Below the pieces are notes generated by a model. The model saw nothing but the letters and a program-made list of their open reading frames with translations, ran no database searches and was not told where the DNA came from. The translations under genes were made by a program, and so were the position numbers. From an uncultured Peptoniphilus sp. (GTDB lineage Bacteria > Bacillota > Clostridia > Tissierellales > Peptoniphilaceae): a stretch of 28,158 nt of DNA. Below are positions 1 to 7,744 of the stretch, piece after piece. The stretch lies in assembly GCF_946998875.1 (NCBI RefSeq), contig NZ_CAMQAY010000015.1, positions 1-28,158 on the forward strand, written 5' to 3'. Each line of letters opens with the position of its first letter. Within the stretch, counting starts at the first letter, position 1.

Positions 1-557
1 CCCTTGACTATAAGGCGCTGAAAAATAATCCCATGGAATTTGAAATTGTTGCTACAGATGCAAGGACGGGCAAGGCAAAATATTTTAAGAAGTCTGATCT
101 TGTAATAGATAATTATGACCCCATAAAGGCTTCTTGTTGCGTGCCAGTTTTGTGCCAGCCCTATGAGATAAAGGGCGTGCCTTATTTTGATGGGGGCTTA
201 AGCGATCCTATTCCCTTTAAAAGAGCTTTTGAGGCAGGTTGTGACAAGGTGATAATAGTTTTAACAAGACCAAGAGATTATTTTAGAGAAGCAAGAAGGG
301 ACAAAAAATATGTGCGTATCTTGAGGAGAACTTATCCAAAAGCAGCAAAGACCTTTGCAAAAAGATCTCTCGTCTACAACGAAAGTTTGAGAGAAGCTAT
401 AGAGCTTGAAAAGAAAAATAAAGTCATAATTCTTGCGCCAAGCTATATAGGAAATTTAAAAACTCTAACACAAGACCACGACCAATTAGAAAACTTGTAT
501 GAAATGGGAAGAAAGGACGCAAAAAAACTTTTGAATAAAGAAAATTTTTTTAAATAA
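1..557 (+). CDS. Patatin-like phospholipase, C-terminal part (5' end outside window)
   Basis: The reading frame is open from base 3, so the gene begins before the window and only about 185 C-terminal residues are visible. They match the second half of bacterial patatin-family (YjjU-like) phospholipases: a strand with VATDARTGKAKYF, then a conserved region around CCVPVLCQPY, then YFDGGLSDPIPF, whose DGG holds the catalytic aspartate of the Ser-Asp dyad. The GxSxG serine should lie upstream and cannot be seen. The family hydrolyses acyl esters of lipids; the substrate here is unknown. No signal peptide can be judged. An ATG at 33 lies inside the conserved domain and is not the likely start. The frame ends at TAA 555-557, followed by about 200 non-coding bases leading to rpsU. 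Confidence 0.85.
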   Translation, partial: LDYKALKNNPMEFEIVATDARTGKAKYFKKSDLVIDNYDPIKASCCVPVLCQPYEIKGVPYFDGGLSDPIPFKRAFEAGCDKVIIVLTRPRDYFREARRDKKYVRILRRTYPKAAKTFAKRSLVYNESLREAIELEKKNKVIILAPSYIGNLKTLTQDHDQLENLYEMGRKDAKKLLNKENFFK

Positions 558-676
558 TTAGTCCATGATAAAATTAAAAATATATTAAAAAAGCCCTAAT
601 AATTTCTTTTTTGGGAGAAAATTATTGTAGTGAAAAGAACTTGTAAAGATAAAAATCCTAAATAGTAAAAATATTA

Positions 677-705
677 TTGAAGTTTTGGGATTTATAGAGT
701 ATAAT
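677..705 (+). promoter_or_regulatory. Sigma-A-type promoter of rpsU-yqeY
   Basis: TTGAAG at 677-682 and a perfect TATAAT at 700-705 are separated by 17 bases. Transcription should start near 711, giving a 5' leader of about 46 bases before the rpsU start codon. Upstream, 558-676 shows nothing beyond AT-rich sequence and a weak imperfect hairpin at 598-626. Confidence 0.8.
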
Positions 706-714
706 AAACCTACA

Positions 715-749
715 TTGGCCGCAAGGCTACTCTTTTCTACGAGAGGAGG
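715..749 (+). promoter_or_regulatory. Candidate structured leader of rpsU
   Basis: Two small hairpins fill the short leader. The first pairs GGCC 717-720 with GGCT 725-728 around a GCAA tetraloop of the stable GNRA class. The second can pair CTCT 730-733 with AGAG 742-745, and its 3' arm runs into the Shine-Dalgarno GAGGAGG (743-749). That arrangement could let S21 or RNA folding control access to the ribosome binding site. The hairpins are visible; a regulatory role is inference. Confidence 0.35.
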
Positions 750-756
750 TTAAAAA

Positions 757-936
757 ATGTCCGAAATCAGGGTTGGTGAAAATGAATCTTTAGACAATGC
801 TCTTAAAAGATTCAAAAGACAATGTGCCACTAGTGGAGTTCTCAAAGAAGTAAGAAAGAGAGAACACTACGAAAAACCAAGTGTTAGAAGGAAGAAAAAA
901 TCCGAAGAGGCACGCAGAAAAAAACACAGATATTAA
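757..936 (+). CDS. rpsU: 30S ribosomal protein S21 (bS21)
   Basis: This 59-residue protein begins MSEIRVGENESLDNALKRFK and ends in a highly basic tail with RRKKKSEEARRKKHRY, which is the standard bS21 pattern and length. It is a small-subunit protein near the anti-Shine-Dalgarno end of 16S rRNA and helps in initiation. The ATG is preceded by a strong GAGGAGG at 743-749. It is the first gene of a two-gene unit with yqeY, 13 bases downstream, the usual partner in Firmicutes. Confidence 0.96.
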   Translation: MSEIRVGENESLDNALKRFKRQCATSGVLKEVRKREHYEKPSVRRKKKSEEARRKKHRY

Positions 937-949
937 AGAGGGTGTTCTT

Positions 950-1393
950 ATGTCTCTAAAAGAGAGACTCATGGCTGACTTAAAAGAAGCTATGAAAAAT
1001 AAAGATAAACTTCGAAAAGATGTTATCACCATGGTTCGTGCAGCTATTAAACAAAAAGAAGTAGATGAACGAGTAGAGCTTGATGATTCTGATATTTTAG
1101 ATATCATTTCTAAACAGCTTAAAGAAAAAAAATCGTCAATTGATGAATTTAAGAAGGGTAATAGACAAGACTTAGTTGACCAAACTAATGATGAAATCGA
1201 AATACTACTTAAATACTTACCTGAGCAATTATCAGATGAAGAATTAAAAGAAATTATAAAAAAAGTAATTGACGAAAATGAAATAACATCAATGAAGGAT
1301 ATTGGCAAATTAATGAAAAATGTAATGCCTTTAATTAAGGGCAAAGCAGATGGCAAACAAGTTAATCTTATAGCCAAAGAATTATTAAATTAA
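950..1393 (+). CDS. yqeY: GatB/YqeY-family protein
   Basis: The protein has 147 residues, starting MSLKERLMADLKEAMKNKDK, with YqeY-family hallmarks: a helical N-terminal half (MVRAAIKQKEVDER), then LLKYLPEQLSDEEL, then a C-terminal domain with DIGKLMKNVMPLIKGKADGKQVN. The C-terminal half resembles the tail domain of GatB, the amidotransferase that makes Gln-tRNA, so a tRNA-related role is often proposed, but the function is not settled. The frame is open upstream to 881, but ATG 950 is the better start: it follows rpsU's stop, has AGAGGGTG just upstream, and gives the family's usual N-terminus. It is co-transcribed with rpsU and closed by a terminator. Confidence 0.93.
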   Translation: MSLKERLMADLKEAMKNKDKLRKDVITMVRAAIKQKEVDERVELDDSDILDIISKQLKEKKSSIDEFKKGNRQDLVDQTNDEIEILLKYLPEQLSDEELKEIIKKVIDENEITSMKDIGKLMKNVMPLIKGKADGKQVNLIAKELLN

Positions 1394-1394
1394 A

Positions 1395-1428
1395 ACTCGG
1401 GGTTTAACCCGGGTTTTTATTTTTTTTT
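1395..1428 (+). terminator. Intrinsic terminator of rpsU-yqeY
   Basis: ACTCGGG at 1395-1401 pairs with the CCCGGGT ending at 1414 around a short AT-rich loop. A run of T follows to about 1428. It lies directly after the yqeY stop codon. Confidence 0.85.
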
Positions 1429-1479
1429 GGAATTTTTTAAATTTTATTTTTACATTGTATAGAAGTGATAAAATAATTT

Positions 1480-1488
1480 TGCTATAAT
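1480..1488 (+). promoter_or_regulatory. Extended -10 promoter of the surface protein gene
   Basis: TGC precedes a perfect TATAAT at 1483-1488, making an extended -10. No good -35 lies at the expected distance (TAGAAG at 1460-1465). Start of transcription would be near 1495, giving a leader of about 85 bases in which I see no strong structure. Confidence 0.5.
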
Positions 1489-1579
1489 TTTTTATAGGTA
1501 ATTCTTTTGGGAATATGTTTAGATTTTATTTTAAAAGAATTTAGTAGTAATTGTTTTATTAATGAACCAGGAGGACACA

Positions 1580-4500
1580 ATGAAAGGGAAATTGTTTTCA
1601 TTATTTTTAATCGTAACCTTATTTTTAAGTAGCTTTAATCCAGTTTTTGCAATAGAATCGGAGCCTAAGGCAAATAATGAAAACTCGACAAGGAATGGAG
1701 ATCTTCCAATAGTTACTGAGACCCTGCCAAAGGAAGCTGATAAAGATAAGTATGTGAAAATACTCTTTATACCAAAGGCAAATGTCTCAGGTGATGTTCA
1801 AAATTATGGAACTATTAAAGATGACAAGGGCGAAAAAATTTCCTTAGAAGATGAGAATTATATGGGGAAAAGTGTTAAAGCTAAAGCCTATTACGCACTA
1901 AAGACTGCAAAGTGGTCAGAAATGTTAGATTATGAAGAAGAGGGTAAAAAAGTATTTTCAAAATTATTTGCTGAGAATAATGAGACAGATGAAAAGAAAA
2001 AGGAAGATCATAAATTTCTCGGTTGGACTTATAGAGGACATTTAGTTAATCCTTTTAGTAAAGCATTTTCTGAGGGTAAAAAAATAGGTGCAATTGGGCA
2101 TAATCGTGGAATAAAGTATGACATGAACAAGCCAATAGTATTTGAATCAAAGTTCCAAGGTTTGCCTTATGTATTTAGAGGAGATACCAATAATACATTA
2201 TACTATGATGCTGATGGATATAAAATCGATGAAAGAGATTACAAAATGGGTCGATTCAAGATAGGAGATCTTAATAATTTAATAAAAGGAAATTTTATTT
2301 TAACCGATTTTCAAAAAGATTATTTTGTAGAAAAATATGACTATTCACATATCATAGAATTTTATGTAAGAAATGATATAAAAAATAGAAAGTTTGGACT
2401 ATTAAAGCCTGATGTAAAAGCCAATAATAATTGCATTTTTTGGCATTGGTTTATTGAGCATGATAGTGAAAATGAATTAAATGATAATTATGAATTACTA
2501 AAATCTAATAGTTATAATTATTATGCAAAATTTATAAAAAATGGAGAAAATGCAGTAAATATACTAGATATGGGCAAAGACTTACCAGAAGATATTTTTA
2601 TTGTGACTTTAAATAAAAAGAAAGGCATTTTTGATGAAAAAGTAAAAAATGTTCATAAGAAATATGGTCAATCTTATGCAATTTTTAAAGGTTCAACTTT
2701 AAAAGTAATAGGTATTAATTTGCCGACTCCACATGCTATGGATAATACAAAGAAAGCTGCCTGGTTTATTGGTGATAAAAAAATTGATAATATAAAAGAT
2801 ATTCCTATAACAAGTGACATGACCTTTACTGCAAGAGTAGTTGAAGAAAAAGATACTTATAGTGCTAGCGCAAAAAATATAGAAAAAGTCTTTGGGCTTG
2901 CCACCACAGCAGATGAAATTTTGGATAGTGTTTCAACAGATTATCCTAAAGATTTAGCAAGCCAACCAGTAAAATCTATAATTGAGGGACAAAATTTGCC
3001 AGATGGAAAAAGTTCTGGCAAATATGAAATCAAAGTTGAAGTAAAATATCCAGATGGCTCAACAGATGAAGTCACTGTAAAAGTCACTATAGCAAAGTCG
3101 CAAGCAGAAACTTATGTGGAAGAGACAAAGACTCTTGAAGTAAATAAAAATGAAGTTTTGACTGTGGAAAAATTAAAAGATGGAATTACAAATCTTCCTG
3201 GGGAAGTTAAGGTTGGCATAAAAGAAAATGCCGACACAAGTGAAGTGGGAGAAAAAACGGCAAGACTTACTTTGACTTTTAATGACAGCTCAAGTAAAGA
3301 AGTACAGCTTAAGGTAAAAGTTAAGGAAGTTATTGAGGGAGGAATAATAAGACCTATTCCAGAAATAAAAGCCGCTGATATTATAAAAGAAGAGGTTATT
3401 TATAGTGGCAATATTGATTTAAGGGATAATATTAAAAACTTGCCAGAAGCTGCAGTAGTAGAAGATATTACAGAAGCAAAAATTGATACAAGAAAGCCAG
3501 GAGAATACTTTGGAAAAGTAAAAGTTACCTTTAAAGATGGCTCATCAAGAATAGTTGTAGTTCCAGTAGAAGTTTTAAAATCACAAGCAGAAACTTATGT
3601 GGAAGAGACAAAGACTCTTGAAGTAAATAAAAATGAAGTTTTGACTGTGGAAAAATTAAAAGATGGAATTACAAATCTTCCTGGGGAAGTTAAGGTTGGC
3701 ATAAAAGAAAATGCCGACACAAGTGAAGTGGGAGAAAAAACGGCAAGACTTACTTTGACTTTTAATGACAGCTCAAGTAAAGAAGTACAAGTTAAGGTAA
3801 AAGTTAAGGAAATTATTCCAGAAAAAACTGATTCTGAAATAAATTCACCAGTAATTCCAAAAGATTTAAAAGTTGTGGATAAAAACAAGCTTAGCAAAGA
3901 AGAAATCCATGAAATTGCAAGAAAATTTAAGCTAGCAAATCCTAAGGCTAAGGATGTAATAGTGGATAAAGATGGAAATGTAACTCTTATTTATGAGGAT
4001 GATTCTAAAAATATTTTAAAGCTAGCAAATTATTTGACAGCAGCTCCGAAGGAAAATAGTGAAATAAATAAGGACAGTGAAGGCAAAGACAATAAAGACA
4101 ACAATGGCAAGGAAGATATTTGGGACAATTACTATCCAAATTATTACAATTATTTCCCAAGACTTAATAATAGAGATTACGATAGAGAAACTTTAAAAGT
4201 ATTTGCTGGAGTTCCGAAGAATTTAAAGGAAGAAAATAAAACTAATGAAAAAATTTCCTATGTATTTCACATCAATGGATTTGAATACGAAATAATTAAA
4301 GAAGGAGTTTCAAGAAAAGTTAAAATGGACATAGGTCCTGTAATTTATAAGGATAAGACTATGCTTCCATTAAGAAGCGTGGCAGAAGTTCTTGGCGCAG
4401 AAGTTATTTGGAATAAGGATACAAGAACAGCTTTTTTCGCTAGAGATGGACTTACTGCATCAATTCAAATCGACAACAATAAAATTATTCTCTCCAGTGG

Positions 4501-4672
4501 CGAAGTTTTTGAAATGGAAGCAAAACCTCTAAATATTAAAGATAGAATTTTTGTATCCCTTGTCAATGTGGCAAAAGTTTTTGGACTAAGTAATGGAAAC
4601 ACAAGGGACGGAAAAGACAATGACATTGAATGGGATAATGAGTCAAGGACAGTTACTATTTCTGTAAAATAA
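1580..4672 (+). CDS. Large secreted surface protein with Rib-like repeats and C-terminal stalk domain
   Basis: The protein has 1030 residues. A signal peptide (basic start, hydrophobic stretch to about residue 23, cut near VFA-IES) begins it. Residues 30-430 are of unknown type, with a fragment resembling Listeria-Bacteroides/InlB B repeats (KFLGWTYRGHLVNPF...PIVFESKF). Residues about 430-750 hold beta-rich repeats of the Rib/alpha-like style (YPDGSTDEVTVKV), including two near-identical copies. A charged, Asn/Tyr-rich linker follows. About 893-1030 is a copper-amine-oxidase N-terminal-like stalk domain (TMLPLRSVAEVLGAEVIWNKDTRTA), which in such bacteria is thought to mediate wall association. 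There is no LPXTG motif. ATG 1580 is chosen over ATG 1562 because AGGAGG sits between them at 1569-1574, correctly placed for 1580. A role in adhesion is inference. Confidence 0.88.
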   Translation: MKGKLFSLFLIVTLFLSSFNPVFAIESEPKANNENSTRNGDLPIVTETLPKEADKDKYVKILFIPKANVSGDVQNYGTIKDDKGEKISLEDENYMGKSVKAKAYYALKTAKWSEMLDYEEEGKKVFSKLFAENNETDEKKKEDHKFLGWTYRGHLVNPFSKAFSEGKKIGAIGHNRGIKYDMNKPIVFESKFQGLPYVFRGDTNNTLYYDADGYKIDERDYKMGRFKIGDLNNLIKGNFILTDFQKDYFVEKYDYSHIIEFYVRNDIKNRKFGLLKPDVKANNNCIFWHWFIEHDSENELNDNYELLKSNSYNYYAKFIKNGENAVNILDMGKDLPEDIFIVTLNKKKGIFDEKVKNVHKKYGQSYAIFKGSTLKVIGINLPTPHAMDNTKKAAWFIGDKKIDNIKDIPITSDMTFTARVVEEKDTYSASAKNIEKVFGLATTADEILDSVSTDYPKDLASQPVKSIIEGQNLPDGKSSGKYEIKVEVKYPDGSTDEVTVKVTIAKSQAETYVEETKTLEVNKNEVLTVEKLKDGITNLPGEVKVGIKENADTSEVGEKTARLTLTFNDSSSKEVQLKVKVKEVIEGGIIRPIPEIKAADIIKEEVIYSGNIDLRDNIKNLPEAAVVEDITEAKIDTRKPGEYFGKVKVTFKDGSSRIVVVPVEVLKSQAETYVEETKTLEVNKNEVLTVEKLKDGITNLPGEVKVGIKENADTSEVGEKTARLTLTFNDSSSKEVQVKVKVKEIIPEKTDSEINSPVIPKDLKVVDKNKLSKEEIHEIARKFKLANPKAKDVIVDKDGNVTLIYEDDSKNILKLANYLTAAPKENSEINKDSEGKDNKDNNGKEDIWDNYYPNYYNYFPRLNNRDYDRETLKVFAGVPKNLKEENKTNEKISYVFHINGFEYEIIKEGVSRKVKMDIGPVIYKDKTMLPLRSVAEVLGAEVIWNKDTRTAFFARDGLTASIQIDNNKIILSSGEVFEMEAKPLNIKDRIFVSLVNVAKVFGLSNGNTRDGKDNDIEWDNESRTVTISVK
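3101..3328 (+). repeat. Intragenic repeat, copy 1
   Basis: Copy 1 encodes QAETYVEETKTLEVNKNEVL and about 55 more residues, ending near VKVKE. Bases 3101-3306 are identical to 3584-3789, including all synonymous positions. The copies stay similar to about 3335, differing at 3307-3308 and near 3330. The offset is 483 bases. Confidence 0.95.
3584..3811 (+). repeat. Intragenic repeat, copy 2
   Basis: This is the second copy of the 3101-3328 unit. It is separated from the first by a related but diverged beta-repeat (IIRPIPEIKAADIIKEEVIY...). The first visible amino-acid change is QLKVK in copy 1 to QVKVK in copy 2. Confidence 0.95.
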
Positions 4673-4679
4673 TTTGAAG

Positions 4680-4707
4680 AGAAGGACCAGGTGGTTCTTC
4701 TTTTTTC
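4680..4707 (+). terminator. Intrinsic terminator of the surface protein gene
   Basis: AGAAGGACC at 4680-4688 pairs with GGTTCTTCT at 4693-4701 (nine pairs, one G-T) around a four-base loop. A T run follows. Confidence 0.85.
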
Positions 4708-4735
4708 TTTCGAAGGAAGATTTTTATTTTTCTTT

Positions 4736-4744
4736 TGTTATAAT
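4736..4744 (+). promoter_or_regulatory. Possible extended -10 promoter of the hydrolase gene
   Basis: TGT precedes a perfect TATAAT at 4739-4744 without a recognisable -35. The predicted start point falls almost on the GAGGTG ribosome binding site at 4751-4755, so the leader would be very short. The real promoter may be elsewhere. Confidence 0.35.
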
Positions 4745-4760
4745 TAGATTGAGGTGTTAA

Positions 4761-5831
4761 ATGGTTTATTTTATTATTTTATTTATTTTAATAATTCTTT
4801 TGCTTCCGCAAATTCATTACGGAAAATCAAATAATTTAAGGCAAAATGAAGGCGTGAATTTAAAATGTGATTTAATTTTTAAAGATGAAGAGGCCAGTCT
4901 ACAAAGACAAAACCTTCAAAACTTTGGAAATGTAAAAGATTTTTATGAACTTCCAAACTGCCAGAGTCTTAAGGTTAAGCCCTATGACGATTTTATTCTT
5001 AGTGCTGCATTTTTCCCAGTTGATAATCCTAAGGCTCTTGTACAAATTATTCATGGCGCCTTGGAGCATAAGGAAAGGTATTTTAATCTAATCAAATCCT
5101 TAAATGAAAATAATTACAGCGTCTTTATATCTGACAACAGAGGTCACGGCGGGTCTCTTGGAGGCAAGTACACCTTCGGCTATATGGACGGAGTTGAAAA
5201 AGTTGTTGACGACAATATTGCAATTACAAGAGCTCTTAAAGAAAAGTTTCCAGACAAAAAAATTTATTTAGTAGGGCATTCTCTTGGAACAGTTTTTGGA
5301 AGAATTTATCTTGAAGAGGCAGATAATTTAATTGAAAAATTAGTCTTATCAGGTCCACCAAATTATCTTCCAGAAGTTTCCCTTGCAATTTTTCTTGGGA
5401 ATTTCATAAATTTTTATTTTGGAGAAGAGAGAACAGTTTATATACTAAAAAAATTATACACTGGCGATAAATTAAATTGGGACTGGTTAAGTTATAGCCA
5501 AGATAATGTTGATGATGCAAAGAGAGATCCTCTTATGCCTAAAGTTTTTAAAAATCGTGGATATCTTTCTGTCTTTGAAGGTGTAAAGGAACTCAACAAT
5601 TTAAAAAAATTTAAATGCAAAAATCCAAATCTTAAAATTTTATTCCTTGCAGGGAAGGATGATGTGGTAATTGGTGGAGAAAGTGGCTTTGAAAGTTCAA
5701 TTGAAGCTCTAAAAAAAGTTGGCTACAAGAATATTTATGCAAAGCTTTATGAAAATATGAAGCATGAAATTTTTAGAGAAGAAAATAGGGACATGGTATT
5801 TAAAGATCTTGTGGACTTTTTTGACAACTGA
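4761..5831 (+). CDS. Alpha/beta hydrolase, monoacylglycerol-lipase/lysophospholipase-like
   Basis: The protein has 356 residues. A hydrophobic segment at residues 2-16 looks like a signal anchor or signal peptide, so the enzyme is probably membrane-bound facing outward. The alpha/beta-hydrolase fold shows an oxyanion-region IIHGALEHKERY (96-107), the DNRGHGGS motif near 125-132, and the nucleophile elbow GHSLG with Ser174. Asp300 or Asp301 (AGKDDVVIG) and His335 (MKHEIF) would complete the triad. This set matches serine hydrolases acting on monoacylglycerols or lysophospholipids, but the substrate is not certain. The start has GAGGTG at the right distance. The gene is a single unit, closed by a hairpin shared with the convergent gene downstream. 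Confidence 0.85.
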   Translation: MVYFIILFILIILLLPQIHYGKSNNLRQNEGVNLKCDLIFKDEEASLQRQNLQNFGNVKDFYELPNCQSLKVKPYDDFILSAAFFPVDNPKALVQIIHGALEHKERYFNLIKSLNENNYSVFISDNRGHGGSLGGKYTFGYMDGVEKVVDDNIAITRALKEKFPDKKIYLVGHSLGTVFGRIYLEEADNLIEKLVLSGPPNYLPEVSLAIFLGNFINFYFGEERTVYILKKLYTGDKLNWDWLSYSQDNVDDAKRDPLMPKVFKNRGYLSVFEGVKELNNLKKFKCKNPNLKILFLAGKDDVVIGGESGFESSIEALKKVGYKNIYAKLYENMKHEIFREENRDMVFKDLVDFFDN

Positions 5832-5856
5832 ATATAAATTATTTTTACAAAACAAA

Positions 5857-5895
5857 AAAAGCTGACGCAAAAAAATCTGCATCGGCTTTTATTTA
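5857..5895. terminator. Bidirectional intrinsic terminator between convergent genes
   Basis: AAAAGCTGACGC pairs with GCATCGGCTTTT (one mismatch) around an A-rich loop. T runs follow on both strands, so it can stop transcription from the hydrolase gene on the + strand and the small gene on the - strand. Confidence 0.8.
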
Positions 5896-5929
5896 TTTTT
5901 ATGAAAAATTTTAAAGGAAATAAAATTAT

Positions 5930-6187
5930 TTAATCGAAATTTAAATCGTGAGAAATATCGTTGTCATTCATAAAATAAACTAAGAGTTCGTTAGCTCTTT
6001 CAAAGTCATCTTCAGAGACATAGATGCCCTTTTCGTAAAGAGAAAATCCAGAGATTAGCCTCATATAATCGCCTTCGTCTTTAACAAAATAGGGAATGGA
6101 GTTGTCCTCTAGGAAGGCACAAATTTCATCAAATAAAAGTTTATTAGTTGAAGTAACGAGTTTTACATATTCAATGTCTTTTTTCAT
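5930..6187 (-). CDS. Small DUF2007-type protein
   Basis: The protein has 85 residues. The pattern of a strand (YVKLVTSTN), a helix (LLFDEICAFLEDNSIPYFVKDEG) and a final strand-helix (GIYVSEDDFERANELL) matches the DUF2007 / putative signal-transducing ferredoxin-like family, where members are this short. No catalytic residues can be named. Start ATG 6187 has AGGTGAT upstream on the minus strand, and TATAAT lies at 6209-6204 (minus), so it likely has its own promoter. It is convergent with the hydrolase and divergent from the transporter. The function is unknown. Confidence 0.75.
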   Translation of the reverse strand: MKKDIEYVKLVTSTNKLLFDEICAFLEDNSIPYFVKDEGDYMRLISGFSLYEKGIYVSEDDFERANELLVYFMNDNDISHDLNFD

Positions 6188-6274
6188 AATATCACCTGCT
6201 AAAATTATACCCTTAATTGAAGAAAAATAAATTAAAAAATTTAGCTTTGAAAAAGACTTTAGGGCTTTTATCTA

Positions 6275-6303
6275 TTTAAAAAATGCAGATTTTATGATAC
6301 TAT
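6275..6303 (+). promoter_or_regulatory. Candidate promoter of the transporter gene
   Basis: TTTAAA at 6275-6280 and TACTAT at 6298-6303 are 17 bases apart, 29 bases before the start codon. Both boxes are imperfect in an AT-rich region, so this is tentative. Confidence 0.35.
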
Positions 6304-6331
6304 TTTTATTATATAAAAAAAGGAGGAGCGT

Positions 6332-7636
6332 ATGTCAAAACAAAATGAAGGATTTTCATCAATCCTTGGATTTATTATGGTTGCCATTGGCCTTGCCCTT
6401 GGAATAGGAACTCTTTGGAGATTTCCCTATGTAGTTGGCGAAAACGGTGGAGCAATTTTTATATTTTTATATATTTTAATAATTTTAGTAATTGGAATTC
6501 CTCTTATGACTTGTGAAGTTACCATAGGTTATGCAACAGGGAATGCGGCGATAGATGCCTACAAGACTTTAAAGCCTGGTACTAAGTGGTATCTAGCAGG
6601 CTATCTTCACACTTTAGCAGCAGTTATTATCGTAGGTTATACTTCACTAATTTATGCCTGGATAATAAAATACATTGCAGGTGCTATTAGCGGAGATTTC
6701 GTAGGACTTACAAGCGAGGGAATACAAAATTATTTTGATGCTTTTAATGCCAATAAGCCAATGGTATTTTTATTTTTCTTAATTAATTTTTTACTTAATG
6801 ATGCAGTAATTATTTTAGGAGTGCAAAAGGGAATAGAAAGAGTTTCAAAAATCTTAATTCCAATCTTATTTATAATTATGGTTATAATTATTGTATTTGG
6901 ATTAAAACTTCCAGGTGCTAAAGATGGACTTATATTTTTATTTAAGCCAGACCCTTCTAAATTCTCCATGAATTCAGTAATAACTTGTCTAGGTCAAGCC
7001 TTTTTTGCCCTTGGACTAGCTATGCTTGGGTCCATGGTATTTGGCTCCTACATCAAGGAAAAGGATGAAAACATCTTTAAGGACTCATCAGTAATTTGCC
7101 TTGCCCTTGTCTTTGCAGGAATTTTATCTGGACTTATGATTCTTCCCTTTGTATTTGCAACAGGACTTACACCAGGAGAAGGAGTTGGACTTACATTTTT
7201 GACTCTTCCACTTGCCTTTAATGTTGTTCCTTTTGGCAGAATCCTTTCAGTTTTATTTTACTTTGGATTTTACATTGCAGCCTTTACATCATCAGTTGGA
7301 GTACTTGAAGCAATAGTTGGACAATTTATGGAAAGATTTAAATTAGAAAGAATAAAGGCTCTTATGCTTGCAAGTGCAATAATAATTGCCATTGCAGCCC
7401 TATCTATTTTCTATGACCCAGCCTTTGCATTTATAGACAATGTGGAAAGTAATTATATCTTAGTAATTGGATGCCTTTTAATTGCACTTTTCTCTGCCAG
7501 AGCTTGGAAGATGGAAAATTTATTAGAAGCAGCAAACATTAAAAGTCCTTTTGTTAGAACTTGGATGAATGTAAGTATTAAATATATTTCACCTATTGTT
7601 ATAGTGATAATATTCTTTAGTCAATTTATAAAATAG
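6332..7636 (+). CDS. Sodium-dependent transporter, neurotransmitter:sodium symporter (SNF) family
   Basis: This 434-residue membrane protein has about 11 hydrophobic segments, the usual number for many bacterial members. TM1 carries the family signature: G20-L-A-L-G24-I-G26-T-L-W29-R-F-P-Y33, then ENGG at 37-40, which forms the sodium and substrate site in LeuT. TM6-region and TM8-region glycines and small residues (LGQAFFALGLAMLGSMVFGSY; FTSSVGVLEAIVGQF) are also typical. It should couple Na+ entry to uptake of an amino acid or similar amine; substrate cannot be read from sequence. AAAGGAGGAG lies just upstream of the ATG. It is a single-gene unit with its own terminator. Confidence 0.92.
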   Translation: MSKQNEGFSSILGFIMVAIGLALGIGTLWRFPYVVGENGGAIFIFLYILIILVIGIPLMTCEVTIGYATGNAAIDAYKTLKPGTKWYLAGYLHTLAAVIIVGYTSLIYAWIIKYIAGAISGDFVGLTSEGIQNYFDAFNANKPMVFLFFLINFLLNDAVIILGVQKGIERVSKILIPILFIIMVIIIVFGLKLPGAKDGLIFLFKPDPSKFSMNSVITCLGQAFFALGLAMLGSMVFGSYIKEKDENIFKDSSVICLALVFAGILSGLMILPFVFATGLTPGEGVGLTFLTLPLAFNVVPFGRILSVLFYFGFYIAAFTSSVGVLEAIVGQFMERFKLERIKALMLASAIIIAIAALSIFYDPAFAFIDNVESNYILVIGCLLIALFSARAWKMENLLEAANIKSPFVRTWMNVSIKYISPIVIVIIFFSQFIK

Positions 7637-7648
7637 TTTGTAAAAATT

Positions 7649-7686
7649 AAAATCGCCTGGTTTTATAAGCCAAGCGATTTTTTATA
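7649..7686 (+). terminator. Intrinsic terminator of the transporter gene
   Basis: AAAATCGC plus TGG pair with CCA plus GCGATTTT around an AT-rich loop. A T run follows at 7678-7683. Confidence 0.85.
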
Positions 7687-7708
7687 TTTAAAAATTATAA
7701 AAATAGGC

Positions 7709-7736
7709 AAGAAAAAAGACCCATAGGGGTCTCTTT
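7709..7736 (-). terminator. Intrinsic terminator of rpsD
   Basis: On the minus strand AGACCC (7732-7727) pairs with GGGTCT (7722-7717) around a CTAT loop, followed by a T run (7717-7711 read in reverse). It lies just beyond the rpsD stop codon. Confidence 0.85.
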
Positions 7737-7744
7737 TTCTTTCA

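Noticed and set aside
598..626. Imperfect hairpin after the patatin gene as a terminator
   Set aside because: The stem has a bulge, is almost all A-T, and is not followed by a T run.
790..1377. Minus-strand open frame of 195 codons opposite rpsU-yqeY
   Set aside because: It is Ser/Phe/Ile-rich, the typical mirror of a Lys/Glu-rich gene in AT-rich DNA, and the + strand genes are unmistakable.
3101..3811. Repeats considered as a CRISPR array or mobile element
   Set aside because: There are only two 206-base copies, in frame within one gene, with no short regular repeat-spacer pattern, inverted ends or transposase.
3595..3897. Minus-strand open frame opposite the second surface-protein repeat
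   Set aside because: It is a shadow of the repeat-bearing coding sequence with no start signals of its own.
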